From Dehalococcoidia bacterium (lineage in GTDB: Bacteria; Chloroflexota; Dehalococcoidia; GIF9; AB-539-J10), in the NCBI GenBank assembly GCA_030605665.1, contig JAUWHW010000042.1, positions 1-21,490 on the forward strand: a stretch of 21,490 bases of DNA, written 5' to 3'. Both the position numbers and the translations under genes were made by a program. Every line of letters begins with the position of its first letter. The first letter of the stretch is position 1. The notes beneath the pieces were generated by a model. The model made no database searches and was not told the DNA's origin. It was given only the letters and a program-made list of their open reading frames with translations. This document shows positions 1 through 7,860 of this stretch, one piece after another.

Positions 1-408
<408 letters not shown>

Positions 409-450
409 ACATCAAGTTGAGCACAAAACCTTTTAACAGTCAGTTCTTAT

Positions 451-525
<75 letters not shown>

Positions 526-537
526 AAGGGAATATAG

Positions 538-577
538 AAGGCAGGGTAGCTTTAAAAGTCATCTTGCCTTTTTGTTT
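538..577 (+). terminator. rho-independent terminator after tRNA-fMet
   Basis: AAGGCAGG (538-545) pairs with CTTGCCTT (563-570), with one G-T pair, and is followed by TTTTGTTT. It lies 12 bases after the tRNA and would end the 23S-tRNA transcript. Confidence 0.7.
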
Positions 578-671
578 GCATCACGCGAATCTTGAGATCC
601 GCTCTTAGCTGGGTCGTCGGTAGCTCACACAAATGTCCTGATAATGAACAAAACGTCATGTTATTATCTCT

Positions 672-700
672 TTGTCATCTGGGAAAGAAAGGGTTACAAT
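672..700 (+). promoter_or_regulatory. sigma70-type promoter for the flavin reductase gene
   Basis: TTGTCA (672-677) and TACAAT (695-700) are separated by 17 bases; each matches five of six consensus positions. The start point would be near 707, giving a leader of about 78 bases. A 13-base direct repeat, CATCTGGGAAAGA, lies at 676-688 (overlapping the -35 box) and again at 745-757 in the leader. Confidence 0.6.
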
Positions 701-784
701 CTTAGCAAAATTGGATACTCCAGAGTCTTTAAATAGGCTCTCGGCATCTGGGAAAGAGCATACCTATGTATAGGAGGAAAGCTT

Positions 785-1360
785 ATGGGTAAGATTCTGA
801 TGGGTCCTCAAACGTTGATTTACCCCATGCCTGCACTCTTAGTGGGGGCAAATGTTGATGGTAAACCAAATTTTATGGTGGTTGCCTGGTGTGGTATTGC
901 TAATGGTGAGCCGCCAATGATTTCTGTAGCCATACGGCATCATCGGTACACCCACAAAGGCATCAGACAAAACTTGACTTTTTCCGTTAACGTACCTTCC
1001 ACTGAGATGGTAAGGGAAACAGATTACTGCGGCCTTACATCTGGCTCTAAAGTTAATAAAGTAGAGGCCTGTCAGTTTAAGGTGTTTTACGGCAAATTAG
1101 ATAACGCCCCACTTATTGAGCAGTGCCCTATCAATCTGGAATGTAAGGTTGTGCATATCTTGGATTTGGGGAGTCATTCGCTTATTGTGGGTAGAATTGA
1201 GGAAACCCATATCTCAGAGAGCTGTCTCACCGATGGGAAGCCAGATATTAATAAAATTAAGCCTCTTACCTACGCTACAGCCCCAGATCGTCAATATCAA
1301 GCTCTTGGAGGGGTCATAGCTAAAGCATACAGTATCGGCAAGGAACTCAAAGCGAGATAA
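785..1360 (+). CDS. flavin reductase family protein (FMN-binding split barrel)
   Basis: This 191-residue protein matches the flavin reductase-like, FMN-binding split-barrel family. The N-terminal part (MGPQTLIYPMPALLVGA, then GKPNFMVVAWCGIAN) corresponds to the first barrel strands, and the SVAIRHHRYTHKGI and FSVNVPS segments form the flavin-binding core. Such proteins bind FMN and reduce flavin or act as small flavoproteins; the substrate cannot be told from sequence. It is a soluble cytoplasmic protein with no signal peptide. The ATG at 785 follows a strong AGGAGG (773-778). The gene is monocistronic, with its own promoter upstream. The nearest downstream gene starts 234 bases later, and the gap contains nothing I can recognise. 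Confidence 0.88.
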   Translation: MGKILMGPQTLIYPMPALLVGANVDGKPNFMVVAWCGIANGEPPMISVAIRHHRYTHKGIRQNLTFSVNVPSTEMVRETDYCGLTSGSKVNKVEACQFKVFYGKLDNAPLIEQCPINLECKVVHILDLGSHSLIVGRIEETHISESCLTDGKPDINKIKPLTYATAPDRQYQALGGVIAKAYSIGKELKAR

Positions 1361-1594
1361 CAAACGTTAAGAATGAGAAGAGGGTAACAAGAAGCCAGGT
1401 TGTTTGTTAAAGCCGAATGGTAAATTTATACCTGAGGGGTGTTGTTTTTGAATCGACTCTTAACTGGTTTTAGTCCATTGCATCCCACTTCTTGCTGCTC
1501 AAGATTCACCGTGTTATTAATATAAATGAATGCCACAAGTACATAGTAGAAACGGGCAGTGTACTTAGTGCAATAAGGAGGCTAAGGAAAAGGA

Positions 1595-2230
1595 ATGAAG
1601 CATATTCAGAGAGCATCTTGGGGTTGGCTGGGTAAGAAATTAAGAGCGCAATTCGTCACGGGCATTCTCGTTGTTGTGCCAATTGGTGTCACCATATGGA
1701 TATTTGTCTGGATCTTTGTTCGCCTCGACAATATACTGCAGCCTGTAATCAGGTCTATATGGGGGCACACGATTCCTGGCGTAGGCTTCGGTGTAACGAT
1801 AGTATTGATTTATCTGGTTGGGGCCATAGCCAGTAACATCGTAGGAAGGAAGCTGATTCGTTATGGTGAATCCCTGTTGGCGAGGGTTCCAGTAGTTCGA
1901 CAACTGCACGCCGGTATTAAACAAATCCTGGAAAGCTTCTCTGCACCGGGCAAAACTGGCTTTATGCAGGTGGTGCTTGTAGAATTCCCCAAGAAGGGCG
2001 CGAGGACTATAGGCTTTATCACTAACGAATCGTATGACAAGTCCGGCGAAAGATTGCTCAACATCTTCATACCCACCTCCCCTAATCCGACATCGGGCTT
2101 CCTGCAGATAATGCGGGAAGGTGAAATTATCCGGACTAATATTTCGGTTGATGATGCGTTAAAGATGGTCGTATCTGCTGGCAGGGTGTCACTCGAGGAG
2201 ATTAGTGACAAGTTGTCTGTGAAGAGTTAA
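1595..2230 (+). CDS. DUF502 family membrane protein
   Basis: The 211-residue product matches the DUF502 family in length and pattern. A basic N-terminus is followed by a hydrophobic helix (about residues 20-42), a short loop, a second helix (about 60-82), and a cytosolic C-terminal domain. The family-typical RVPVVRQLHAGIKQILESF segment and the VLVEFPKKGARTIGFITNES segment lie in that domain. DUF502 proteins are widespread two-helix inner membrane proteins without a settled bacterial function. The ATG at 1595 is preceded by AAGGAGG (1574-1580), about 14 bases away, which is rather long spacing. No operon partner is evident. Confidence 0.88.
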   Translation: MKHIQRASWGWLGKKLRAQFVTGILVVVPIGVTIWIFVWIFVRLDNILQPVIRSIWGHTIPGVGFGVTIVLIYLVGAIASNIVGRKLIRYGESLLARVPVVRQLHAGIKQILESFSAPGKTGFMQVVLVEFPKKGARTIGFITNESYDKSGERLLNIFIPTSPNPTSGFLQIMREGEIIRTNISVDDALKMVVSAGRVSLEEISDKLSVKS

Positions 2231-2425
2231 GCCACCGCACATGTTGAACATAAGTCCTACTCGGTGGACTTTGGATCCCTTGGCGAGAAGCTTGGCAAAG
2301 CTGAAGTTTGTATAGGGGTACACAAACCATCGAATTGTTACCCAGTGTCGTGTGTAAGAGGATAAGCATACCGTTTAAGAGTCATTTCCTAGCCTAAAAG
2401 GTGGCTTACACTGACCAAAGTACTA

Positions 2426-2454
2426 TTGACATGGCTCTGTTGGTGCAGTAACAA
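2426..2454 (+). promoter_or_regulatory. sigma70-type promoter for the small four-cysteine gene
   Basis: A perfect TTGACA (2426-2431) is followed after 17 bases by TAACAA (2449-2454). The start of transcription would be near 2461, about 27 bases before the ATG of the four-cysteine protein gene. Confidence 0.55.
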
Positions 2455-2487
2455 TAGGGAAAATTTGAAACCAAGAAGGAGGATATT

Positions 2488-2631
2488 ATGGCAACAGCTT
2501 ATTGTATGAAGTGTAGAAAGAAGGTGGAGATAAGGAATCCTAAGCAAATTACACTCAAGAATAACAGACCGGCAGTAGAAGGTATCTGCTCCGTTTGTGG
2601 CACAAAGGTATTCCGGATAGGGAAAGCCTGA
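2488..2631 (+). CDS. small two-CxxC protein, DUF5679-like
   Basis: This 47-residue ORF begins MATAYCMKCRKKVEI and ends GICSVCGTKVFRIGKA. It carries two CxxC pairs, C6/C9 and C34/C37, with a basic stretch between them, so it very probably folds around one zinc ion. The pattern (AYCxKCRxKxEI...NP..ItLKNgRPAxxGxCxxCGTKxFRIG) is that of the DUF5679 family, which has no assigned function; it often sits near translation or nucleoid genes, and a nucleic-acid-binding role is a guess. A strong AAGGAGG ends 6 bases before the ATG, and a near-consensus promoter lies upstream, so this small gene is probably well expressed. Confidence 0.82.
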   Translation: MATAYCMKCRKKVEIRNPKQITLKNNRPAVEGICSVCGTKVFRIGKA

Positions 2632-2686
2632 GGTGCCTGAAAAATATTGAAATAAATATCGCCCAATTTAAAAACTGAAGAAAGGT

Positions 2687-2721
2687 GGAGGTCGTTGGTT
2701 CAAACCTAGCCCCCGCAATCA
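2687..2721 (+). pseudogene. decayed 3' half of tRNA-fMet (partial duplicate)
   Basis: The 35 bases match the 3' half of the tRNA-fMet at 491-525 at 30 positions. The first 18 bases (GGAGGTCGTTGGTTCAAA) are identical. Changes in the T-stem leave G-T pairs, and the CCA end has become TCA. No 5' half precedes it, so it cannot be a working tRNA. The similarity extends weakly into the following terminator, which resembles the one after the intact tRNA. This is what a displaced attachment-site half would look like, or a relic of an old tRNA duplication. Confidence 0.85.
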
Positions 2722-2729
2722 AAGAGATT

Positions 2730-2760
2730 AAAGGGCAAGTTTACTGACTTGCCCTTTTGT
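2730..2760 (+). terminator. rho-independent terminator after tRNA remnant
   Basis: AAGGGCAAGT (2731-2740) pairs perfectly with ACTTGCCCTT (2747-2756) around a six-base loop. The flanking A2730/T2757 can add one more pair, and a T-rich tract follows. It would end transcription from the four-cysteine gene on the plus strand. On the minus strand the hairpin lies at the end of the small basic ORF at 2741-2881. Confidence 0.85.
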
Positions 2761-2881
2761 TTTTGGTTCTCTTTAATACAGCGTCCTTATATACCCTTGC
2801 CAGGCTCTTGCCGTGCTGGGGCATCTTGGCTCTTTCTTTTATCCTCCGTTTTTCTCTTCGTTTCTGCCTAGCTTCTTCCAA
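2741..2881 (-). CDS. possible small basic protein, unrecognised
   Basis: Just after the stop of the 110-residue gene, and in the same frame, there is an open stretch of 46 codons from a TTG at 2881. It reads MEEARQKRREKRRIKERAKM, then PQHGKSLARVYKDAVLKRTK, then a short basic tail. It is very rich in lysine and arginine. A TTG start with a weak GGTG upstream would require coupling to the preceding gene; an internal ATG at 2824 is the alternative. I do not recognise a family. The ordered second half (HGKSLARVYKDAV) looks like real protein rather than a chance frame, but the stop lies inside the terminator hairpin and this could be non-coding. Confidence 0.35.
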   Translation of the reverse strand: MEEARQKRREKRRIKERAKMPQHGKSLARVYKDAVLKRTKNKRASQ

Positions 2882-2884
2882 GAG

Positions 2885-3217
2885 TCACCACTTAACTTCG
2901 TAGGAGCCAAGGATAAAATCTAATTCTTCCAGGAGGGTGGAGGTTTTTTCTTTAGGGAGAGAGGTTTCGTCTATGTCAAGAATGATTTTTGTTTCGCCTT
3001 TGGGTGAGCCTACGATGTGTGCGGTGCCACACTCTTTCTTGTCTTTTGTTTTGAATACCATAGTGACGCGGGATTGCGTTGCGCCGCTGAGAAGGGGATA
3101 GGTTTGCAATTTGGACTCACCGGCTATAACTCCCTGTTTTTGCACCAAAGCTCGTATTTCATCACAAAGCATCTCAGGGTTTATACTCCTGTAGGTTTTC
3201 CTAATCTGAACTGTCAT
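2885..3217 (-). CDS. hypothetical protein, 110 aa
   Basis: The product is a 110-residue soluble protein with no signal peptide or membrane segment, and I cannot assign it to a family. It begins MTVQIRKTYRSINPEMLCDE. The centre, SRVTMVFKTKDKKECGTAHIVG followed by GETKIILDIDE, has the alternating pattern of a beta sheet. The C-terminus (TSTLLEELDFILGSYEVKW) is a likely helix and strand. A strong AGGAGG five bases before the ATG and an extended -10 promoter at 3236-3244 argue that it is a real, expressed gene. It is divergent from the Trm112-like gene, and the two promoters share the 82-base gap between them. Confidence 0.75.
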   Translation of the reverse strand: MTVQIRKTYRSINPEMLCDEIRALVQKQGVIAGESKLQTYPLLSGATQSRVTMVFKTKDKKECGTAHIVGSPKGETKIILDIDETSLPKEKTSTLLEELDFILGSYEVKW

Positions 3218-3235
3218 TTTATCCTCCTGCTAGAT

Positions 3236-3244
3236 ATTATAACA
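3236..3244 (-). promoter_or_regulatory. extended -10 promoter of the 110-aa gene
   Basis: Read on the minus strand the sequence is TGTTATAAT, a full TATAAT with the extended TGn element and no good -35. It lies about 20 bases before the start codon, so the leader is very short and holds just the AGGAGG. Confidence 0.55.
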
Positions 3245-3276
3245 CTTTTCTCTTTCTACTTATTCCGGTGCTCATC

Positions 3277-3285
3277 TGGTATAAT
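3277..3285 (+). promoter_or_regulatory. extended -10 promoter of the Trm112-like gene
   Basis: TGGTATAAT is a perfect extended -10 element without a clear -35. Transcription would start near 3292, only about 8 bases before the ATG at 3300 but 23 before the ATG at 3315, which bears on the start choice of the next gene. Confidence 0.6.
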
Positions 3286-3299
3286 CTTCCATAGCTAAG

Positions 3300-3485
3300 A
3301 TGAAGAGGGAATTAATGAAAATATTGGCCTGCCCAGTGTGCAAAGGAGAATTGCAGCTTAATATAGATAAGCAGGAAGGGGAGGAGATCGTCACTGGGTC
3401 TTTGTATTGTCCCAAATGCCAATATTCCTATCCCATCATAGACGCAATTCCTAATTTGCTGTCGCCAAGCGAGCAGCAAGCTTAA
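3300..3485 (+). CDS. Trm112-like zinc-ribbon protein
   Basis: This 61-residue protein carries the Trm112/UPF0434 pattern: a first CxxC in KILACPVCKGEL (C11, C14), a second in LYCPKCQ (C37, C40), and the family ending YPIIDAIPNLL. Such proteins are small zinc-binding partners; in eukaryotes and archaea they activate methyltransferases, while the bacterial YcaR-type role is less clear. Start choice is uncertain. From 3300 the N-terminus (MKRELMKILACPVC) aligns with the usual family N-terminus. However, the ATG at 3315 has the better ribosome site (GAGGGA) and a more usual distance from the predicted transcription start. Its 3' end is one base from the convergent queD stop. Confidence 0.85.
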   Translation: MKRELMKILACPVCKGELQLNIDKQEGEEIVTGSLYCPKCQYSYPIIDAIPNLLSPSEQQA

Positions 3486-3486
3486 C

Positions 3487-3855
3487 TCAAGAGCTATAAG
3501 CCACTCCGCTTGTGGGGGATTCCCATACCTCGATACAGGCTAATGCCACTGGTGACTCTGAAAAACGGGGCTTAAGTCCATTATATATGGTGGCAGCAAG
3601 GTTTTCACAGGAAGGTTCAATTTTATCGAAAGGAGGCACATCGTTGAGGCAAGCGTGGTCAAATGGAGCTAAGGCTTCTCTCAGGTAGCGCTTTATTTGG
3701 GCAAAATCATAGGCTAAGCCAGCCTCATCGAGCTTTGTTGCCTTTAAACGTACTATCACTTTAAAACGGTGACCATGCAAATTTTCACATTTGCCATGAT
3801 AATTTCTTAAATAGTGTGCAGCATCAAAATGCTCCTCTACAAATAGTTCATACAT
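3487..3855 (-). CDS. queD: 6-carboxy-5,6,7,8-tetrahydropterin synthase (QueD/PTPS family)
   Basis: The 122-residue product has the PTPS fold signature: zinc ligands H14, H27 and H29 (the latter two in LHGHRFKV) and the catalytic cysteine C23, giving the CxxxHGH arrangement typical of QueD. The late HACLND (residues 67-72) and CIEVWESPTSGVAY segments supply the catalytic His and the pterin-binding Glu. QueD converts 7,8-dihydroneopterin triphosphate to 6-carboxytetrahydropterin, the second step toward queuosine. The ATG follows AGGAGG closely. The gene starts 9 bases after folK, and both work on pterins, so they form a two-gene operon. A true 6-pyruvoyl-tetrahydropterin synthase is the alternative, less likely in a bacterium of this type. 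Confidence 0.9.
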   Translation of the reverse strand: MYELFVEEHFDAAHYLRNYHGKCENLHGHRFKVIVRLKATKLDEAGLAYDFAQIKRYLREALAPFDHACLNDVPPFDKIEPSCENLAATIYNGLKPRFSESPVALACIEVWESPTSGVAYSS

Positions 3856-3864
3856 TGAAACCTC

Positions 3865-4344
3865 CTAGTGCCATTTCCGTACCCCACCATATCCTTCATA
3901 GCTGCTGGCTAACTCAGCAATGCTCTTGTCCAGCTCGGGGTGGATTAGTTCCGGGGCGATCTCGGATAGTGGTGCGAGGACAAAAGCTCGTTCTGCTAAC
4001 CGAGGATGCGGGATAGTTAAATCTTGGGTTTTAATAATTTGGTTATCATAGAAAAGGATATCTATATCAATAGGGCGAGGTGCATTGGGAAAACTGGGCA
4101 TCCTACCCATTTTATTTTCAATAACTTTGGCTAGATGGAGGAGTTCCCAGGGATTCAAATTGGTTGTAATACGGCATACCAGGTTAAGGAAAAATGGTTG
4201 TTCTTTATAGCCTACTGGCTCGGTTTCGTAAATAGACGAAGCTTTCTCTAAATTTACCTCCTGGGAAAGCAATGATAAAGCCCGAATCAGGTTTTTCTCT
4301 CGCTCTCCCAAGTTTGAACCAAGGCAAAGGTAAGCAGTAGGCAA
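3865..4344 (-). CDS. folK: 2-amino-4-hydroxy-6-hydroxymethyldihydropteridine pyrophosphokinase
   Basis: The 159-residue protein shows the HPPK features in order: AYLCLGSNLGEREKNL at the N-terminus, SSIYETEPVGYKEQPFFLNLV, then APRPIDIDILFYD with the metal-binding aspartates, and IPHPRLAERAFVLAPLSEIAPE. It transfers pyrophosphate from ATP to hydroxymethyl-dihydropterin, the step before dihydropteroate synthase in folate synthesis. The start is a TTG at 4344 with AGAAGGTGG placed about 7 bases upstream; no in-frame ATG fits the family N-terminus better. It is the first gene of the folK-queD pair and is divergent from the carboxyltransferase operon. Confidence 0.95.
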   Translation of the reverse strand: MPTAYLCLGSNLGEREKNLIRALSLLSQEVNLEKASSIYETEPVGYKEQPFFLNLVCRITTNLNPWELLHLAKVIENKMGRMPSFPNAPRPIDIDILFYDNQIIKTQDLTIPHPRLAERAFVLAPLSEIAPELIHPELDKSIAELASSYEGYGGVRKWH

Positions 4345-4405
4345 ATAATCACCACCTTCTGATAATGGCAGGGCCCATTTTTCAATTGCTATGATTGGAC
4401 CATCA

Positions 4406-4434
4406 TTGATTATAGCAGAGCAAACTATTAAAAT
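4406..4434 (+). promoter_or_regulatory. sigma70-type promoter of the transcarboxylase operon
   Basis: TTGATT (4406-4411) and TAAAAT (4429-4434) are 17 bases apart. The predicted start, near 4441, gives a leader of about 26 bases to the ATG at 4467. Confidence 0.6.
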
Positions 4435-4466
4435 AGCAGTCTAACAAAGCAATGAAAGAAGGGGAA

Positions 4467-6017
4467 ATGGAAATTGAGGAAAAGATAGCTCAACTAAGAA
4501 AACTCAGGGAAGAAGCCAAAGCTGGAGGCGGGCCTAAACGCATTGAAGCACAGCATGCCAAGGGAAAATTAACTGCCAGAGAGCGGATCAATCTTCTTTT
4601 CGATGCAGGAACTTTTGAAGAAATTGACCCTTTTGTAACCCACCGCTGTACTGATTTTGGCATGGCAGAGCGGAAGTTTCTTGGTGATTCAGTGGTTACA
4701 GGCTGTGGCAAGATAAATAACCGGCTCACCTTTGCTTCTTTGCAGGACTTCACTGTTTTTGGCGGCTCATTATCAGAGGTAGCCTCTAAGAAAATTTGCA
4801 AGGTGCTGGATCTAACCGCCAGGAATAGTGTTCCTTTTGTTGCTGTGTTGGATTCTGGTGGGGCACGTATCCAGGAAGGAACTGATAGTCTTGAAGGCTA
4901 TGGCGAGATTTTTACCAGAAACATTCTGTACTCAGGGGTCGTTCCTCAAATTTCGGTAGTAGTTGGTCCTACTGCTGGAGGCGCTGTTTATTCCCCTGCT
5001 CTCACTGACTTTTTTTTCATGGTTAAAGGCTTGGGGCAAAGTTATATCACTGGTCCTGAGATTGTTAAAGCAGTAACGGGAGAGGAAGTCAGCCTGGAGG
5101 AATTGGGTGGTGCCATGGTAAATGCCACCAAAAGTGGCAATTGTCACTTTGTATATGAAACTGAGGAGGAATGCTTCCAGCAGGTACGCAAATTATTGGA
5201 CTTCTTTCCTCAAAGTTATAAGGAAAAGCCATCCTTCATAGATACTAACGATAACCCTAATCGCACAGATGAGGAATTGCTTCACATCGTTCCTGTTAAC
5301 CCTGCTCAGCCGTATGATATGAAGAAGATTATTACAAAGGTGGTGGACAATGGTGAGTTTATGGAAGTGCAGCGAAGATTTGCTCGCAATTTTATTGTGG
5401 GCTTTGCTCGCCTGGGCGGGCAAAGCGTGGGCATTTTAGCTAATCAGCCTATGTATCTAGCTGGGGTTTTAGATATCGACGCCTGTGATAAAGCCGCCAG
5501 GTTTGTCCGTGTTTGTGATTGCTTCAACATCCCTTTAGTTACTTTTATTGATGTGCCGGGATATATGCCAGGAACAGATCAAGAATTCAGAGGCATTATC
5601 CGACATGGGTCAAAGCTTCTTTATGCCTATGCTGAGGCTACTGTGCCCAAGGTGAGCATAATCCTTCGCAAGGCTTATGGAGGAGCTTACATTGCTATGA
5701 ACAGCAAGGGCTTACGAGGGGACGTTAACTACGCCTGGCCTACAGCGGAAATTGCTGTGATGGGTCCTGATGGGGCAGTTAATATTATTTATCGTGATGA
5801 AATCAAGAAATCGGCAAATCCGGAAGAAACAAGGCAGAAGTTAATTCAAGAATTCCGAGACAAATTTGCCAACCCTTACGTAGCGGCGACCAGGGGCTAC
5901 ATTGATGATGTCATTGACCCCCGGGAAACGCGTCCGAAGCTAATCAAGGTGCTGCAAGCATTGCAGAATAAGGACGTCTCCAATCCACCCAAGAAACATG
6001 GTAATATTCCTCTTTAA
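4467..6017 (+). CDS. acyl-CoA carboxyltransferase, 12S-type (methylmalonyl-CoA/propionyl-CoA)
   Basis: This carboxyltransferase of about 516 residues belongs to the propionyl-CoA carboxylase beta / methylmalonyl-CoA carboxyltransferase 12S family. It has the usual N-terminal RIEAQHAKGKLTARERIN, the first crotonase-like half with DSGGARIQEG, and the second half with PGYMPGTDQEFRGIIRHG and LRKAYGGAYIAMNSKG, the two oxyanion-hole regions. The C-terminus PPKKHGNIPL is close to that of the Propionibacterium 12S subunit, as is the total length. It moves CO2 between an acyl-CoA and biotin. No biotin carboxylase gene is nearby; a 5S-type subunit with biotin domain follows after 63 bases, so a transcarboxylase is the favoured reading. 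An in-frame ATG at 4452 is an alternative start but lacks a ribosome site; AAGGGG precedes 4467 at short spacing. Confidence 0.93.
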   Translation: MEIEEKIAQLRKLREEAKAGGGPKRIEAQHAKGKLTARERINLLFDAGTFEEIDPFVTHRCTDFGMAERKFLGDSVVTGCGKINNRLTFASLQDFTVFGGSLSEVASKKICKVLDLTARNSVPFVAVLDSGGARIQEGTDSLEGYGEIFTRNILYSGVVPQISVVVGPTAGGAVYSPALTDFFFMVKGLGQSYITGPEIVKAVTGEEVSLEELGGAMVNATKSGNCHFVYETEEECFQQVRKLLDFFPQSYKEKPSFIDTNDNPNRTDEELLHIVPVNPAQPYDMKKIITKVVDNGEFMEVQRRFARNFIVGFARLGGQSVGILANQPMYLAGVLDIDACDKAARFVRVCDCFNIPLVTFIDVPGYMPGTDQEFRGIIRHGSKLLYAYAEATVPKVSIILRKAYGGAYIAMNSKGLRGDVNYAWPTAEIAVMGPDGAVNIIYRDEIKKSANPEETRQKLIQEFRDKFANPYVAATRGYIDDVIDPRETRPKLIKVLQALQNKDVSNPPKKHGNIPL

Positions 6018-6080
6018 AAACCTCAAACCTTAAGAATACAAACTTGGGATGATATGAAGTAATTTGTCTATGGAGGTAAT

Positions 6081-7856
6081 ATGAATTTAGCTGGCAACAA
6101 AAATGTGGTGAAAATCACTGACCTCACCTTTCGTGATGGACATCAGTCCTTGCTAGCTACCCGGGTGCGGACTAAGGATCTGGAAGCTATTGCCCCGGAG
6201 ATGGACAAAGCTGGATTCTGGTCTATGGAGATATGGGGAGGAGCTACCTTTGATGTTATGACGCGATTTCTGAATGAAGACCCCTGGAAGAGGATCCGCA
6301 TCCTGAAGAAATTAATGCCTCATACAAAGCTTCAAATGTTACTTCGGGGGCAAAATCTGGTTGGCTACCGTAATTACGCTGATGATGTAGTTACTGCTTT
6401 TGTTCACCACGCCGCTGATTGCGGCATCGATGTTTTCCGTGTTTTCGATGCTGTTAATGATGAACGCAACTTTGAAACTGCCTTTAAAGCCATTAAAGAC
6501 AGTGGCAAGCATATCCAGGGAGCATTGTGTTACTCTCTTACTGAACAGAAATTAGGTGGGCCTGTTTACAATATTGATTACTATGTTAATAAAGCTCTCA
6601 TAATTCAAGATATGGGGGCAGACAGCCTGTGTATTAAGGATATGGCTGGGCTTATTGCCCCAGATGATGCTTGTGATTTAACTAAAGCCCTAAAGCAAGC
6701 CTTAAAAATACCTATTTGCCTTCATAGCCACTTTACCAGTGGCATGGCATGCATGAGTTACTTGAAAGCTATTGAAGCTGGTGTGGATATCATTGATACT
6801 TGTATCGCCCCTTTTGCCTTACGCACTGCCCATCCAGCAATAGAGCCGATTATAGTGGCTCTTCGTGGAACTCCTCGAGATACTGGATTTAAGCTGGAAC
6901 TATTCCTTAAATTAGGTGAATATTTTGAATCCATAGCCCCTAAATACCGTGATTTTTTAGATACCACAAAGATGTCAGCGATTGATACCGGGGTGCTATG
7001 GCATCAAATTCCTGGGGGGATGTTTACTAATATGGTGGCTCAGCTAAGGGAGGCTGATGCTCTCCACAGACTGACGGAAGTTTATGCTGAGCTTCCACAA
7101 ACACGGAGGGAATTGGGCTATCCGCCTCTGGTTACACCCACCAGCCAAATTGTGGGCACTCAGGCAATTAACAATGTCCTCTTTGGCAGATATAAAATTA
7201 TTTCCCAGCAGGTTAAAGACTATGTCTATGGCCTTTATGGTAAGCCGCCAGCCCCCATCGACTCCGAGGTGCAAGAAATAATTCTCGAAGGTTATGAAAA
7301 GGGTAAGCAGCCAATCACTTGCCGGGCTGCTGATGTGCTGGAGCCTGAGTTAGATAAAGCTAAAGAAGCCACTAAAGGCATTGCTGAAGACATTGGTGAT
7401 GTTCTTGCCTATGCCCTTTATCCTACTACTGGGATGAGGTTCCTGAGGTGGAAATATGGTTTAGAGGAACCACTGCCAGAGACAAAAGCGAAAACTCTGG
7501 AAGATATGAAACGAGAAGACGAACTCATAGCTATGGCTAAGGCTGGGAAGTTGGTGGAAGATGGGCCTGCCATCTCGCCTACAGTGGCTGAAGTACCGGT
7601 AAAGGCAGAAGAAAAAGAAAAGGAAGAAGCTGTGGAGGTGGGTGGTACTCCTTTGACGGCGCCAATGCCAGGCACAGTCATACGCTATTTAGTTAATGAG
7701 GGAGACGAAGTTGGAGCTGGTGATGGTATAGTTATTCTAGAGGCAATGAAGATGGAAAATGTTCTAGCTGCTCCTGGGGATGGCAAGGTTAGAGCCATGA
7801 ACTTTAAGCCCGGCGATAGAGTAAATGCAAATGATGTACTGGCGATAATAGTTTAA
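6081..7856 (+). CDS. 5S-type pyruvate/oxaloacetate carboxyltransferase fused to biotin carrier domain
   Basis: The 591-residue protein has three parts. Residues about 10-280 form the TIM-barrel carboxyltransferase with metal ligands D19 (LTFRDGHQS), the K186 expected to be carbamylated (CIKDMAG), and H215/H217 (LHSHFTSG). Residues about 290-470 form the PYC_OADA domain. An Ala/Glu/Lys-rich linker (about 495-515) then leads to a biotinyl domain with EAMKMEN, the biotin lysine being K557, 35 residues from the end. It matches transcarboxylase 5S with the 1.3S carrier fused on, and also pyruvate carboxylase subunit B or oxaloacetate decarboxylase alpha. No membrane decarboxylase subunits and no biotin carboxylase are present. 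The ATG follows GGAGGT, and the next gene begins 4 bases after its stop. Confidence 0.92.
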   Translation: MNLAGNKNVVKITDLTFRDGHQSLLATRVRTKDLEAIAPEMDKAGFWSMEIWGGATFDVMTRFLNEDPWKRIRILKKLMPHTKLQMLLRGQNLVGYRNYADDVVTAFVHHAADCGIDVFRVFDAVNDERNFETAFKAIKDSGKHIQGALCYSLTEQKLGGPVYNIDYYVNKALIIQDMGADSLCIKDMAGLIAPDDACDLTKALKQALKIPICLHSHFTSGMACMSYLKAIEAGVDIIDTCIAPFALRTAHPAIEPIIVALRGTPRDTGFKLELFLKLGEYFESIAPKYRDFLDTTKMSAIDTGVLWHQIPGGMFTNMVAQLREADALHRLTEVYAELPQTRRELGYPPLVTPTSQIVGTQAINNVLFGRYKIISQQVKDYVYGLYGKPPAPIDSEVQEIILEGYEKGKQPITCRAADVLEPELDKAKEATKGIAEDIGDVLAYALYPTTGMRFLRWKYGLEEPLPETKAKTLEDMKREDELIAMAKAGKLVEDGPAISPTVAEVPVKAEEKEKEEAVEVGGTPLTAPMPGTVIRYLVNEGDEVGAGDGIVILEAMKMENVLAAPGDGKVRAMNFKPGDRVNANDVLAIIV

Positions 7857-7860
7857 TTAG

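Noticed and set aside
1861..2211. 116-codon minus-strand frame inside the DUF502 gene
   Set aside because: Antisense shadow of a clear family gene with no start signal or recognisable motif.
2232..2270. possible hairpin after the DUF502 gene (CCACCG against CGGTGG, or AAGTCC against GGACTT)
   Set aside because: Loops are long or stems short and no T tract follows, so a terminator cannot be supported.
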